Assembly (NCBI GenBank): GCA_030066085.1
Contig: JASJCI010000035.1
Location: 23,205 to 87,204 of the forward strand
Length of the DNA stretch: 64,000 bases
Direction: 5' to 3'
Source of the DNA: Gammaproteobacteria bacterium
Lineage (GTDB): Bacteria > Pseudomonadota > Gammaproteobacteria > GCA-001735895
A program made the position numbers and the translations under genes. The notes under the pieces are model-generated. The model did not search any database. It worked only from the letters and a program-made list of their open reading frames with translations, and had not been told where the DNA came from. This document shows positions 38,101 to 46,446 of this stretch, piece by piece. Each line of letters starts with the position of its first letter. The first letter of the stretch is position 1.

Positions 38101-38283
38101 GATCTCCTTTTCCACGTCCTGCGGCGTCGCCCCGGGCCAGATCGTGCGAATTGAAATCGTGCGTACCTCGAGATCCGGGATCATCTGCACCGGGATGCCC
38201 GAGGCGGCAACCAGGCCGAGCACGGTCACGATCAGGGTTGCGACCGCAACCAGGATACCGCGCCTGACGAGTCGTTCGAACAC
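35101..38283 (-). CDS. RND-family efflux transporter, inner-membrane permease
   Basis: 1060 residues, the usual length for AcrB/MexB-type pumps. Helix 1 is at the N-terminus; the two large periplasmic loops follow TM1 and TM7. The TM4 region reads AFAIGMTLDNSIVVLE, with one acidic residue of the usual Asp-Asp pair replaced by Asn. The TM10 counterpart is GTVVNNPILIVHQ, with Asn where AcrB has Lys. Both are common in the subgroup that works with a two-gene operon. It uses the proton gradient to export substrates together with the fusion protein encoded four bases upstream. No outer-membrane channel gene is adjacent. Substrate unknown. Confidence 0.88.
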   Translation of the reverse strand: MFERLVRRGILVAVATLIVTVLGLVAASGIPVQMIPDLEVRTISIRTIWPGATPQDVEKEILIEQEEQLRSVPGLQRIVSSASFGRAWMELEFPFGIDLNNTLIDVINALNRVSDYPDNVDEPRIFATSFSSNSFMFFRVTPLPGNPRNLDMAPLQDYVRDNVAARLETVPGVSEVSTYGGAPRQIQVRVDPARLAERNLTLDQVRRAIRERNRDVSGGEIESGKRRYLLRTIGRFDDVEDLEQVIIDTSGDAHLRLGEVAEVSLGHFEINRFFYTNGSAALGMSVRRQAGSNVIDIKRRMMLLVDELNRDLLNPAGMQMRLLADDVGYVESSLKNVWTNLLIGALLASFVMFLFLRRFKVTLIGVMGIPVCTIAAFAGLFLAGRTINVISLAGVAFAIGMTLDNSIVVLESIEQAWRRGLDRWQAAVDGVRRVWPAVLASTLTTVLVFVPIAFIEQEAGQLYSDVAIAISASIIASMLIAIAVIPAAAVQVFDRAALSEARPARWRDALTGGVGWMIASGTRRVGVIAGVVGLCAAIIVYLTPPAEYLPEGEEPKMFANLAPPTGYNLETMTRVANELQDYLLPFLQDEPAAFQRGDAEVPALRYLNVSVQATRLFVIAETKDPGDIRHLMDAVERKFESYVGMRSFVTRGSIITSNSGGTRSITLDISGPALGEIYRVAGTIEARAREVMDRPRVRSQPRSLTLSQPMVEIRPYWERLAQTGLSSADMGFTVAALTDGAYVDEFFIEDDKIDIYLYGSDGARTPLDRLEQLPIYTPANAVVPLSSLAQVVESVDTSNIRRVDGRRTVTLSIIPPENIALETGLGIVKQDVVRHLRQAGEIPSNVKILISGATDALQATRESLTTNYAIALAIIFLVLVAILAHWGYPLLIMTTIPLGIASGIVGLWLMNAAGALLPLLGMNAIQQPFDMITMLGFLILMGTVVNNPILIVHQAMLNFREAGMNAVEAVRDAVAVRLRPIAMTTLTTVCGLAPLVLIPGAGTELYRGLGVIVLFGLVGTAIVTLTFLPALTVACLNFAGRPPSADPAAGTTDPLTDTGR

Positions 38284-38287
38284 GGGA

Positions 38288-39391
38288 CTAGTCGCCGCTC
38301 GCGCTGTCGACTTCGCGCGCGATCACGACCTGCCGGTCGCGCAGCGATTCATTACCGCGTACCACCACCCTTGCGCCTGCCGCCAGTCCGCTGGTGATTG
38401 CGACCTGGCCGTCGAAACCGGGCCCGGTCGACACGCGTTGCTCGCGCACGCGCGTACTGTCGCCGTCCTGCTCCGCGATCCAGACCGTCACTCGCCCGTC
38501 GGGGTGGCGGATCAGCGCGTCGCGCGGCACGACGATACCGCTGGAGTCGCCCTCGATGCGCAGCAGCGCGCTGGCCGACATGCCGGGTGCCAGCCGCAGG
38601 TCCGACTCGAGCAGCGCGACGCGCAGCAGGAAGGTCCTGCTGACCGGGTCGGTTACCGGCACCAGGGTTGCGATACGCCCGGCGAAACTCTGCCCGGGAA
38701 AGGCGTCGAGTGACACCGTCAGGCGAGCCGACCGCTCGAGCCTGGCGTAGACCGACTGGGGCGCCTGGAAATCGATTACCAGGTTGTCGAGTGCCACCAG
38801 TTCGACCACGGTCTGGCCGGGTTGAATCCATTCACCACGCTCGACATGCTTGCGGCTGACCAGCCCGGCGAAAGGCGCGCTCAGCTGGTGGCGCTCGATC
38901 TGCGCGGCCTGGCGCTGCTGCTCGGCTTGCGCGCGCCGCAGTTCGGCGGTATCGATACGTACCTCGGCGACCAGCGATTCGGTGACCGAGACGCTCTGGT
39001 TCTGACCCAGGCGGCGTGCCTCGGCCAGCCGCCGCTCGGCATCCTCGAGCTCGTGGCGTGCCTGCTCGGTCGAGGCCTGCGCCGCCGCCAGCGACAGGGT
39101 TTCGAGCTCGTCGTTGAGCCGCAGGATGACGTCGCCCGCGCGCACGCGGTCGCCCAGTTCGACCTGCACCGAATCGACCAGGCCGCTGACCTCGGTCGAC
39201 AGTTCGGCCGTGCGCGGCGATACCACGCTGCCGCTCAGCGAAACCTCCTCGTACCAGGCGGACTGCTCGGCGACGCTGACCAGTACCACCGGGCCTTCCT
39301 GCTGGGCCAGGGCCGTGAACGCGAGCAGCAGGCTCGTCGCCGACAGGGCGCGAAGCGGACGTTGGAGGATCGACAGGAAGTTCGGGTTCAT
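38288..39391 (-). CDS. RND efflux periplasmic adaptor (membrane fusion protein)
   Basis: 367 residues. A signal segment (LSATSLLLAFTALAQ) precedes a biotinyl-lipoyl-like first half (VSGLVDSVQVELGDRVRAGDVILRL), an alpha-helical hairpin (about 100-170, Glu/Arg/Gln-rich), the second lipoyl half (APFAGLVSRKHVERGEWIQPGQTVVEL) and beta-barrel domains. It bridges the inner-membrane pump and an outer-membrane channel. First gene of the two-gene pump operon; the permease start is four bases downstream. Confidence 0.88.
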   Translation of the reverse strand: MNPNFLSILQRPLRALSATSLLLAFTALAQQEGPVVLVSVAEQSAWYEEVSLSGSVVSPRTAELSTEVSGLVDSVQVELGDRVRAGDVILRLNDELETLSLAAAQASTEQARHELEDAERRLAEARRLGQNQSVSVTESLVAEVRIDTAELRRAQAEQQRQAAQIERHQLSAPFAGLVSRKHVERGEWIQPGQTVVELVALDNLVIDFQAPQSVYARLERSARLTVSLDAFPGQSFAGRIATLVPVTDPVSRTFLLRVALLESDLRLAPGMSASALLRIEGDSSGIVVPRDALIRHPDGRVTVWIAEQDGDSTRVREQRVSTGPGFDGQVAITSGLAAGARVVVRGNESLRDRQVVIAREVDSASGD

Positions 39392-39469
39392 CGGTTACGC
39401 GCTGGTAATGCAAGACGCATAAACTAACACCCCGCCGGGCAAATGGCGATTACCAGGCGGCGGGCCGAT

Positions 39470-40618
39470 TCAGCAGGATCGTCCGCGAGCGCTGACCGGC
39501 CACAGGCACTCGACCCGGCCGCCGCGAATGCCGACGTACCAGTCGTGCAGGTTACAGGTGGGATCGCAGTGCCCGGGCACCAGCCGGAGGCGATCGTTCA
39601 GCTGCAGCCGGTTGCCCGGATCGGCCAGCACGCCGTGTTCGTCGGAAATGTCGACGTATTCGATATCGTCGGCGCCGTGGACCCTGGGCAGGCCCGATTC
39701 GGCGCTCATGACCTTGAGGCCGGCGTCGCAGACCGCGAATCCCGGGCGTGCCACCGACATCACCGCGGTCAGCACGAACAGGCTGTTGCTGAACTCGGCC
39801 AGCCCCCGGCCGTCGGCGTCGCGCACGCGCTGGTAGTCCGCGTCCATGAACACGTAGGAACCGCACTGCAGCTCGTTATAGACACCCGACCCGGCTTCGA
39901 ACGGGTAACTGCCGGTGCCGCCGCCGGCAACGATGTCGCAGTGCAGGCCGGCGGCCGCCAGTGCCTCGACCGTGCTACGCGCCAGGTCGGTCGCGGCGGT
40001 GATTGCGCCGGCGCGCTCGGCATGATCGCGAATGTGCTGCGCGGCACCCTGGTAAGCCTGCAGACCGCTGAATTTCAGCCCCGCGGCGGCGTCGATTTTA
40101 CCCGCGATAGACACTGCCGCCGGGCCCGGCTGGACCCCGCAGCGGTGCGCACCGCAGTCGATTTCGAGCAGGCATTCGAGCGTCACGCCGTGCTTTTGCG
40201 CCGCCGCCGACAGCGCGTCTACATTGTTCGCGTCATCGACGCAGACCAGGATCCGGGCGCGCGTCGCAAGCGCTGCCAGGCGGTCGATCCTGGCCGGGTC
40301 GACGACCTGGTTCGAGACCAGGATATCGACGATGCCGCCATCGACCAGGGTTTCGGCCTCGGCGACCTTCTGGCAGCACAGCCCGCAGGCGCCGCCGTGT
40401 TCGACCTGGTAGCGGGCGATGTCGACCGAGCGGTGCGTCTTGGCGTGCGCGCGCAGGCGCACGCCCGCATCACTGAGCCGGTCGCGCAGGGTCGCTACAT
40501 TGGCTTCGAAGGCGTCGAGATCGACGATCAGTGCCGGTGTCGCGATCTCGTCCGTCGACATGCCGATGCGGGCAGGGATATCGAGTCCGACCACGGGTTC
40601 GACCTCGCGCGACGACAT
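39470..40618 (-). CDS. bhcC: beta-Hydroxyaspartate aldolase (BhcC-like, DSD1/alanine-racemase fold)
   Basis: 382 residues of the PLP fold-type III D-threonine aldolase/DSD1 family. The Schiff-base lysine is about residue 60 in RLRAHAKTHRS; other landmarks are GAHRCGVQPG, IVAGGGTGSY and VPGHCDPTCNLHD, the last giving the His/Cys metal site typical of the group. The N-terminal VGLDIPARIGMSTDEIATPALIVDLD is also typical of BhcC. The reaction is cleavage or formation of beta-hydroxyaspartate from glycine and glyoxylate. It begins immediately after the bhcB stop with no gap. A 3-hydroxy-D-aspartate aldolase of other physiology is the alternative. Confidence 0.8.
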   Translation of the reverse strand: MSSREVEPVVGLDIPARIGMSTDEIATPALIVDLDAFEANVATLRDRLSDAGVRLRAHAKTHRSVDIARYQVEHGGACGLCCQKVAEAETLVDGGIVDILVSNQVVDPARIDRLAALATRARILVCVDDANNVDALSAAAQKHGVTLECLLEIDCGAHRCGVQPGPAAVSIAGKIDAAAGLKFSGLQAYQGAAQHIRDHAERAGAITAATDLARSTVEALAAAGLHCDIVAGGGTGSYPFEAGSGVYNELQCGSYVFMDADYQRVRDADGRGLAEFSNSLFVLTAVMSVARPGFAVCDAGLKVMSAESGLPRVHGADDIEYVDISDEHGVLADPGNRLQLNDRLRLVPGHCDPTCNLHDWYVGIRGGRVECLWPVSARGRSC

Positions 40619-41584
40619 TTATTTACACCCCGGGCATTGCCTGATATCGACGTTGCCGCCGGTCAGGATGACGCCGACGCGTTTGCCGGCGAAGCGCTCG
40701 CGGTGCTGCAGGATCGTCGCCAGCGCCACCGCCGACGAGGGCTCGATGATCAGTTTCATGCGCTGCCAGGTCAGGTACATCGCATCGATAATATCCGCTT
40801 CCTCGGCGAGCAGGATGTCTTCGACGAACTGCGACACGAAGTGCCAGGTGCGTGGCTTGAGGTTTGCGCTGAGACCGTCGGCTACTGTTTTCTGGCCGTC
40901 TTTCTCGACGATGTGGCCGGCGTCGAACGACTGGCGCGCGTCGTCCGCCTGCGCCGGTTCGGCCGCGATCACGGCGACGTCAGGCGCCAGGCTGGACAGT
41001 GCCAGGCAGGTACCCGAGATCAGGCCGCCGCCGCCGACCGGGGCCACAATCATATCGAGACCCGGTACGTCGCTTTGCAGTTCGAGCGCGCAGGTCGCCT
41101 GGCCGGCGATTACGCGCGCGTCGTCGTAGGGGTGCACGACCCGGGCACCGCTGGCCGCCACCAGTTCGGCCAGCGTGTGCTCACGCGCGGCCTGGGTCGG
41201 CTCGCACTCGACGATACGGCCACCGTAGCCGGCGACCGCCGCCTTCTTGGCGGCCGGCGCGGTGCGGGGCATCACGACCGTGGCCTCGATTCCGCGCCGG
41301 CGGGCGGCATAACACAGCGCGCCGGCGTGATTGCCGGAGGAATGCGTCGCCACGCCGCGCGCGGCCTCGTCGTCACTCAACGCGAATACCGCGTTACAGG
41401 CCCCGCGCGCCTTGAAAGCACCGACCTTCTGCAGGTTCTCGCATTTGAAGTAGAGTTCGGCGCCGGTCAGTTCGTTGAGGTACTCCGACGTCATGACCGG
41501 CGTATGGTGCACGTGCGCCGCGATACGTTCGCGCGCCTCGAGCACCTGGTCGAAAGTGGGTATGTCCATGCCGATGATGTCCAC
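40619..41584 (-). CDS. bhcB: beta-Hydroxyaspartate dehydratase (BhcB-like, serine/threonine-dehydratase fold)
   Basis: About 321 residues of PLP fold-type II. The catalytic lysine sits in KVGAFKARGACNA; the phosphate-binding loop is APVGGGGLISG; SSGNHAGALCYAARRRG and ILTGGNVDI are typical. BhcB removes water from beta-hydroxyaspartate to give iminosuccinate. I chose GTG at 41584 because AGGA lies seven bases upstream; ATG at 41569 is the alternative. The much longer frame upstream overlaps another gene and has no similarity. Threonine or serine racemase/dehydratase would be the generic label; the adjacent bhcC gene supports the specific one. Confidence 0.78.
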   Translation of the reverse strand: MDIIGMDIPTFDQVLEARERIAAHVHHTPVMTSEYLNELTGAELYFKCENLQKVGAFKARGACNAVFALSDDEAARGVATHSSGNHAGALCYAARRRGIEATVVMPRTAPAAKKAAVAGYGGRIVECEPTQAAREHTLAELVAASGARVVHPYDDARVIAGQATCALELQSDVPGLDMIVAPVGGGGLISGTCLALSSLAPDVAVIAAEPAQADDARQSFDAGHIVEKDGQKTVADGLSANLKPRTWHFVSQFVEDILLAEEADIIDAMYLTWQRMKLIIEPSSAVALATILQHRERFAGKRVGVILTGGNVDIRQCPGCK

Positions 41585-41652
41585 TGCAAAGTCCTGCGGA
41601 ATGATGCCATAGCCGGCGGCGAAACCCGAGCCCGGCCGGAGCCGGTTGCCGA

Positions 41653-42399
41653 TCAGTCGCGCCGGCGCAGCAATTCGAGTCGCGCGAACAGTGCGCGCAT
41701 CTCCGGGTTGTCGATGAATGACAGGTTGTACGGGTGCTCGCACACGATGCGTTCGAACCCGCGACTCGCGGGCAGCGATTCGACCAGGTTGGCGATTTTG
41801 CCCCACAGCAACAGGGTCGGGTGCAGCTCCGCCGTGTCTGCCAGCAGTCGGTCGAGAAAACCGTGCCAGTAACGCGCCTCGCGCGCGGGCTTGCGGGCCG
41901 GATGCAGAACCGGGGTCGCGTTGAGCAGCAGGAATCCGGCCGCGTGCAGGTTGGCGAACAGCTCGTCCAGCGTTGTCACCAGCCCTGTCCTGTCGATCGC
42001 CGCTATTTGCGCCGGGCCGAATTTGCCGTCGACACCAGGTGCCGCGAGGCATTCGGCGAGAATCGCGGTCTTGACGATGTTGCGCAGCGAGGTCGCGCGA
42101 TTGACCGCCTTGCTCAGTCCCTGTTCGCTCCACAGCGAACCGACCGCCGCGTCCTGGAACGCGATGCCGTTGGCCGAAGCGGCGCGCGGGTAAGGCGACT
42201 CGCCGATCAGCAGGTAGCGCAGACCGCGACGGTCGCGGCGAAAGGCGGCCAGCAGTCGATCGGCGCCCGGCAACCAGTCCGGATCGGCGAGCAGGTCGCG
42301 CAGGTAGGTGGGTTCCACCGCCGCGAGCGCGTCGATCAGGATGGCACGCCACTCGGGGTGAATCCGCGAGCGTTCGAGCAACTGCTCGATATCATTCAT
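41653..42399 (-). CDS. Uracil-DNA glycosylase superfamily protein
   Basis: 248 residues. A water-activating-loop-like segment is LLIGESPYPRAASANGIAFQD, followed by SLRNIVKTAI, an LLLNATPVLHP strand, LLLWGKIANLV and the C-terminal HPYNLSFIDNPEM, which matches the 'HPSPLS' His loop of the superfamily. Classic family-1 enzymes have GQDPYH at the first motif; here it is GESPYP, so it is a divergent member and catalytic activity on uracil is not assured. It precedes bhcB by about 70 bases on the same strand and may share its transcript. Confidence 0.65.
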   Translation of the reverse strand: MNDIEQLLERSRIHPEWRAILIDALAAVEPTYLRDLLADPDWLPGADRLLAAFRRDRRGLRYLLIGESPYPRAASANGIAFQDAAVGSLWSEQGLSKAVNRATSLRNIVKTAILAECLAAPGVDGKFGPAQIAAIDRTGLVTTLDELFANLHAAGFLLLNATPVLHPARKPAREARYWHGFLDRLLADTAELHPTLLLWGKIANLVESLPASRGFERIVCEHPYNLSFIDNPEMRALFARLELLRRRD

Positions 42400-42797
42400 C
42401 GAACAGCAGGGCGTAACGGCTGCCGCCGGGTTTGTCGCAAGCGCCGGTCATGGCCGGATTATGCGACCGGCGGCGGATGCCTGTCCATCCGGCGGAGAAA
42501 AACCGCCGTGGCGCGCGGTTGACCAGAAACTGTGCGCGTGGCGCCCGCGCCATGACGGCTTTGCCGGCGTCGGCCCCCGTGGTCTGCATCCGCGCCGACC
42601 GCGCCACGATGCCCGTAGCGCCCGTCGTGACAACGGTCGCGCGGGCCCGGCCTGGACGAGCTGCCCGCTCGACCCGCCGAGCGTGGCGGCCGACAGGTTG
42701 CCTTTTGGGTTGCCGCGTAAAATCTGCGGGGTTAGGATCGGCGGCAAAAGCATAACCAGTCCGGCCATACCGCCTTGCGCCAAACGGAGAGCGAACC
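42400..42797. other. Gene-free GC-rich intergenic region
   Basis: About 400 bases between divergent genes. Several open frames cross it on both strands, but none has a plausible start, ribosome-binding site or recognisable product. A short hairpin, cggcgg/ccgccg (42490-42508), is the only structure noted. The promoters of both the ABC importer and the glycosylase gene should lie here. Confidence 0.5.
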
Positions 42798-44354
42798 ATG
42801 ACATCCGCCGCGGATGCCAGTGACCAATACCGCCTCGAACTCGATGGCATCACCAAGATCTATCCGTCGGTGATTGCCAACGAGGACGTGTCACTCAAGG
42901 TCAGGAAAGGCGAGATCCACGCCGTGCTCGGCGAGAACGGTGCCGGCAAGTCGACCCTGATGAAGATGATCTACGGCGTCGCGCGCCCCGACGCCGGCAC
43001 GATGAAGTGGGAAGGCGAGCGGGTCCGGATCGAGAATCCCGCGCAGGCGCGCCGTCTCGGTATCGGCATGGTGTTCCAGCATTTCTCCCTGTTCGAAACC
43101 CTCAGCGTGGTCGAAAACGTGGCGCTGGCGTTGCCCGGCAAACCGGATCTCGACGAGCTTGCCGGGCGGATCAGCGAGGTTTCCAGCCGCTATGGCCTGC
43201 CGGTCGATCCGCGGCGCCTGGTGCACGCGTTGTCGGTGGGCGAGCGCCAGCGCGTCGAAATCATCCGCTGCCTGCTGCAGTCCCCGCGCCTGTTGATCAT
43301 GGACGAACCGACCTCGGTACTGACCCCGCAGGCGGTGCGCAAGCTGTTCGACACGCTGCGCCAGCTCGCCGCCGAGGGCTGCAGTATTCTCTATATCAGT
43401 CACAAGCTCGACGAGATCCAGCAACTCTGTCATGTCGCCACGGTACTGCGCGATGGCCGGGTGACCGGCGACTGTGTGCCGTCCGAGGAAACGCCGCAAT
43501 CGATGGCGCGCCTGATGATCGGCAGGGATCTGCCGGTACCGGAACACGCCGCGCCGGCCGAACTCGGCGAGGTCCGCCTGCGCCTGAACGGCCTGTCGCG
43601 CGTTGCCGACGATCCCTTCGGCACCGATCTCGAGGACATCAGCTTCGAGCTGCGCGCCGGCGAAATTCTCGGGATCGCCGGGATCTCGGGCAACGGCCAG
43701 CGGGAACTGGTCTACGCGCTGTCCGGCGAGGAGCCGCTCGACGACGCCGCCGCGATCGAAATCTGCGGCCGGCCCTCGGGGCGCGACGGTCCCGCCCGAC
43801 GTCGCGCCAGCGGTCTCGCGTTTGCGCCCGAGGAACGCCTCGGCCGCGGCGCCGTGCCGCGCATGTCGCTGAGCGAAAACGCGCTGCTGACCGCGCACGG
43901 TGCCGGCATGCTGCGGCGCGGCCTGATCCGGTTCGACCGGGTCGCCGGGTTCGCGCGCCGCTGCGTCGACGCCTTCAACGTCAAGTGCGGCGGCGTGGAG
44001 CACGCGGCCGGTTCGCTGTCCGGCGGCAACCTGCAGAAATTCATCATGGGCCGGGAAATCCTGCTGGCACCGAAACTGTTGATTGCCGCGCAGCCGACCT
44101 GGGGTGTCGACGTCGGCGCGGCGGCCTTTATTCGCCAGCAGCTGATCGACCTGCGCGACCAGGGTGCGGCCATACTGGTGATTTCCGAGGAACTCGAGGA
44201 ACTGTTCGAGGTTGCGGACCGCATCGCGGTGATTGCCGCGGGCCGCCTGTCGCCGGCGAAACCGCTGGCCGATACCAGCATCGATCAAATCGGCACCTGG
44301 ATGAGCGGCATGTGGGACCAGGCTTCGCCGGAGGCGCGGCGTGCCCAGGCTTGA
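42798..44354 (+). CDS. BMP-type sugar/nucleoside ABC importer, ATP-binding protein
   Basis: 518 residues with two fused ABC domains. The first has an intact Walker A (GENGAGKST) and Walker B (LLIMDEPTS); its signature position reads LSVGERQRVEI. The second has the degenerate Walker A (GISGNGQREL) usual in this class and an intact LSGGNLQK signature. It powers uptake with the two permeases and the BMP-type binding protein that follow. GGAGA lies about eight bases upstream of ATG. The stop overlaps the next start by 14 bases. Substrates of the class are purine nucleosides or related compounds. Confidence 0.9.
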   Translation: MTSAADASDQYRLELDGITKIYPSVIANEDVSLKVRKGEIHAVLGENGAGKSTLMKMIYGVARPDAGTMKWEGERVRIENPAQARRLGIGMVFQHFSLFETLSVVENVALALPGKPDLDELAGRISEVSSRYGLPVDPRRLVHALSVGERQRVEIIRCLLQSPRLLIMDEPTSVLTPQAVRKLFDTLRQLAAEGCSILYISHKLDEIQQLCHVATVLRDGRVTGDCVPSEETPQSMARLMIGRDLPVPEHAAPAELGEVRLRLNGLSRVADDPFGTDLEDISFELRAGEILGIAGISGNGQRELVYALSGEEPLDDAAAIEICGRPSGRDGPARRRASGLAFAPEERLGRGAVPRMSLSENALLTAHGAGMLRRGLIRFDRVAGFARRCVDAFNVKCGGVEHAAGSLSGGNLQKFIMGREILLAPKLLIAAQPTWGVDVGAAAFIRQQLIDLRDQGAAILVISEELEELFEVADRIAVIAAGRLSPAKPLADTSIDQIGTWMSGMWDQASPEARRAQA

Positions 44355-45408
44355 GAAGCGTCCCGAAGCCTCGCGGCGCATGGTCTACGTGTCGCCGCTG
44401 ATCGCGGTGGTGCTGATGCTGATCGGCGGCCTGCTGCTGTTTGCCGTGCTCGGCAAACACCCGCTCGAGGGCTTTCGCGTGTTTTTCATCAACCCTGTCA
44501 GTGACCTCTACGGCCTGTCCGAACTGCTGCTCAAGGCGACCCCGCTGATGCTGTGCGCAATCGGGCTCGCGATCGGGTTTCGCGCCAACGTCTGGAACAT
44601 CGGCGCCGAAGGGCAGCTGATCGCGGGCGCGATCGCGGCCAGCGCGGTGGCGCTGTACTTCTATGGTGCCGATGGTGGTGTGCATGTGCTGGCGCTGATG
44701 GTTGTCGCCGGCTGCATCGGCGGCATGTTGTGGGCGGCCATCCCGGCCGCGCTGAAGACGCTGTTCAACACCAACGAAATCCTGGTTTCGCTGATGCTGG
44801 TCTACGTCGCGCAGCTGCTCGTGTCCTGGCTGGTGCACGGACCGATGATGGACCCGGACGGATTCAATTTTCCGCAGTCGCGCCTGTTCGAGGATAGCGC
44901 GCTGTTGCCCGTCCTGCTCGAGGGCACGCGCCTGAACCTGGCGTTCCTGTTCGCGCTCGGCGCGCTCGTGATCGGTTACGGTTTCATGTTTCGCAGTTTT
45001 GCCGGGTTCCAGATGCAGGTTGCGGGTTACGCGCCCGAGGCCGCGCGTTACGCCGGTTTTTCCGCCCGGCGCGTGGTCTGGATCGGCCTGCTGAGCGGCG
45101 GCGCGATGGCCGGGCTGGCCGGTATGTCCGAGGTTGCCGGGCCGATGGGGCAGATCACCGAACACGTGTCGAACAACTACGGTTTCGCCGCGATCATCGT
45201 CGCTTTCATCGCGCGCCTGAACCCGATCGGCATCTTTTTCGCCAGCCTGCTGATGGCGCTGCTGTATCTCGGCGGCGAACAGGCGCAGCAGTACCTGAAC
45301 CTGCCGTCGTCGATCGCGCTCGTGTTCCAGGGCATGCTGCTGCTGTTCCTGCTTGGTGCCGACGTTTTCATCGGTTACCGCGTTCGCTGGCAGGAGGCCC
45401 GCGCCTGA
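44341..45408 (+). CDS. ABC importer permease (BMP-type, first)
   Basis: 355 residues, about nine or ten membrane helices, with the class motif FRANVWNIGAEGQLIAGAIAA and NTNEILVSLMLVYVA. The start is a GTG inside the end of the ATPase gene; ATG at 44380 is an alternative. The stop overlaps the next ATG by one base. Confidence 0.88.
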   Translation: MPRLEKRPEASRRMVYVSPLIAVVLMLIGGLLLFAVLGKHPLEGFRVFFINPVSDLYGLSELLLKATPLMLCAIGLAIGFRANVWNIGAEGQLIAGAIAASAVALYFYGADGGVHVLALMVVAGCIGGMLWAAIPAALKTLFNTNEILVSLMLVYVAQLLVSWLVHGPMMDPDGFNFPQSRLFEDSALLPVLLEGTRLNLAFLFALGALVIGYGFMFRSFAGFQMQVAGYAPEAARYAGFSARRVVWIGLLSGGAMAGLAGMSEVAGPMGQITEHVSNNYGFAAIIVAFIARLNPIGIFFASLLMALLYLGGEQAQQYLNLPSSIALVFQGMLLLFLLGADVFIGYRVRWQEARA

Positions 45409-46334
45409 TGGATCTCGTCACGTCCATATTATTCGCCACCATCGTTGCCGGCACGCCGCTGATCATCGTCGCCCTCGGGCAGCTGGTCGCGGAAAAATCC
45501 GGCGTGCTCAACCTCGGCGCCGAGGGCATGATGTCGATGGGCGCGATCGCCGGTTTCGCCGCGACGCTGCACAGCGGCAACCCGTGGCTCGGCGTGCTCG
45601 CCGGCATGGCGGCGGGTGCGGTTATGTCTTTCCTGTTCGCGCTGGTCGTGTTGTCGCTGATGGGTAACCAGGTCGCCAGCGGACTGGCGCTGTCGATTCT
45701 CGGCGTCGGCCTGTCGGCCTTCATCGGCAAGCCATACGAGTCCGAGATTCTCGCCACGGTAGCGCCGTTGCGAATCCCGCTGCTGGCCGATATCCCGGTT
45801 ATCGGCGAGGCGCTGTTCAACCAGCAGGCGCTGATCTACTTTTCCTGGATCCTGTTCGCCGCTATCGCCTGGTTCCTGTATCGCAGCCGCTCGGGCCTCG
45901 TGTTGCGCGCGGTCGGCGAATCGCCGGGCGTGGCACATTCGATCGGTTACCCGGTGATCGCGATCCGCTACCTCGCAACGCTGTTCGGCGGCGCCATGGC
46001 CGGTATCGGTGGCGCGTTCCTGTCGGTGTTCTACACGCCGCTGTGGGTCGAGGGCATGGTCGCCGGGCGCGGCTGGATCGCGATTGCGCTGGTCGTGTTC
46101 GCCACCTGGCGGCCGTTCCGCGTGCTGATTGGGGCCTATCTTTTCGGCGGCGTACTGGTCGCGCAGCTGTTCGTACAGGGCTCCGGACTGGATATTACGA
46201 TTCCGTCCCAGTTCCTGTCGGCGCTGCCTTATCTCGCCACCATAGTCGTGCTCGTGATAATCTCGCGCGACCGGAACACGGTCCGGCTGAACGCGCCGGT
46301 GTCGCTCGGCCAGCCGTTTCGGCCGGAGGCGTGA
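45408..46334 (+). CDS. ABC importer permease (BMP-type, second)
   Basis: 308 residues, about nine or ten membrane helices. The class motif is VAEKSGVLNLGAEGMMSMGAIAGF, and ALSILGVGLSAFIG and GGAMAGIGGAFLSV follow. Together with the first permease it forms the heterodimeric inner-membrane channel. About 110 bases separate it from the binding-protein gene. Confidence 0.9.
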   Translation: MDLVTSILFATIVAGTPLIIVALGQLVAEKSGVLNLGAEGMMSMGAIAGFAATLHSGNPWLGVLAGMAAGAVMSFLFALVVLSLMGNQVASGLALSILGVGLSAFIGKPYESEILATVAPLRIPLLADIPVIGEALFNQQALIYFSWILFAAIAWFLYRSRSGLVLRAVGESPGVAHSIGYPVIAIRYLATLFGGAMAGIGGAFLSVFYTPLWVEGMVAGRGWIAIALVVFATWRPFRVLIGAYLFGGVLVAQLFVQGSGLDITIPSQFLSALPYLATIVVLVIISRDRNTVRLNAPVSLGQPFRPEA

Positions 46335-46446
46335 TGGCGCGGGCGGCAAAGGCCATGCAACCGGCAATGTCCGGCGGCTGCCTCCGCGACCGGTACGAAT
46401 TCTTTATAGGCTTAACCAGTAACACCAATCCCGGGAGGATTGCACC

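Noticed and set aside
42400..42856. Several overlapping open frames between the glycosylase and ABC importer genes
   Set aside because: No ribosome-binding site or family similarity, on both strands, in very GC-rich DNA; treated as non-coding.
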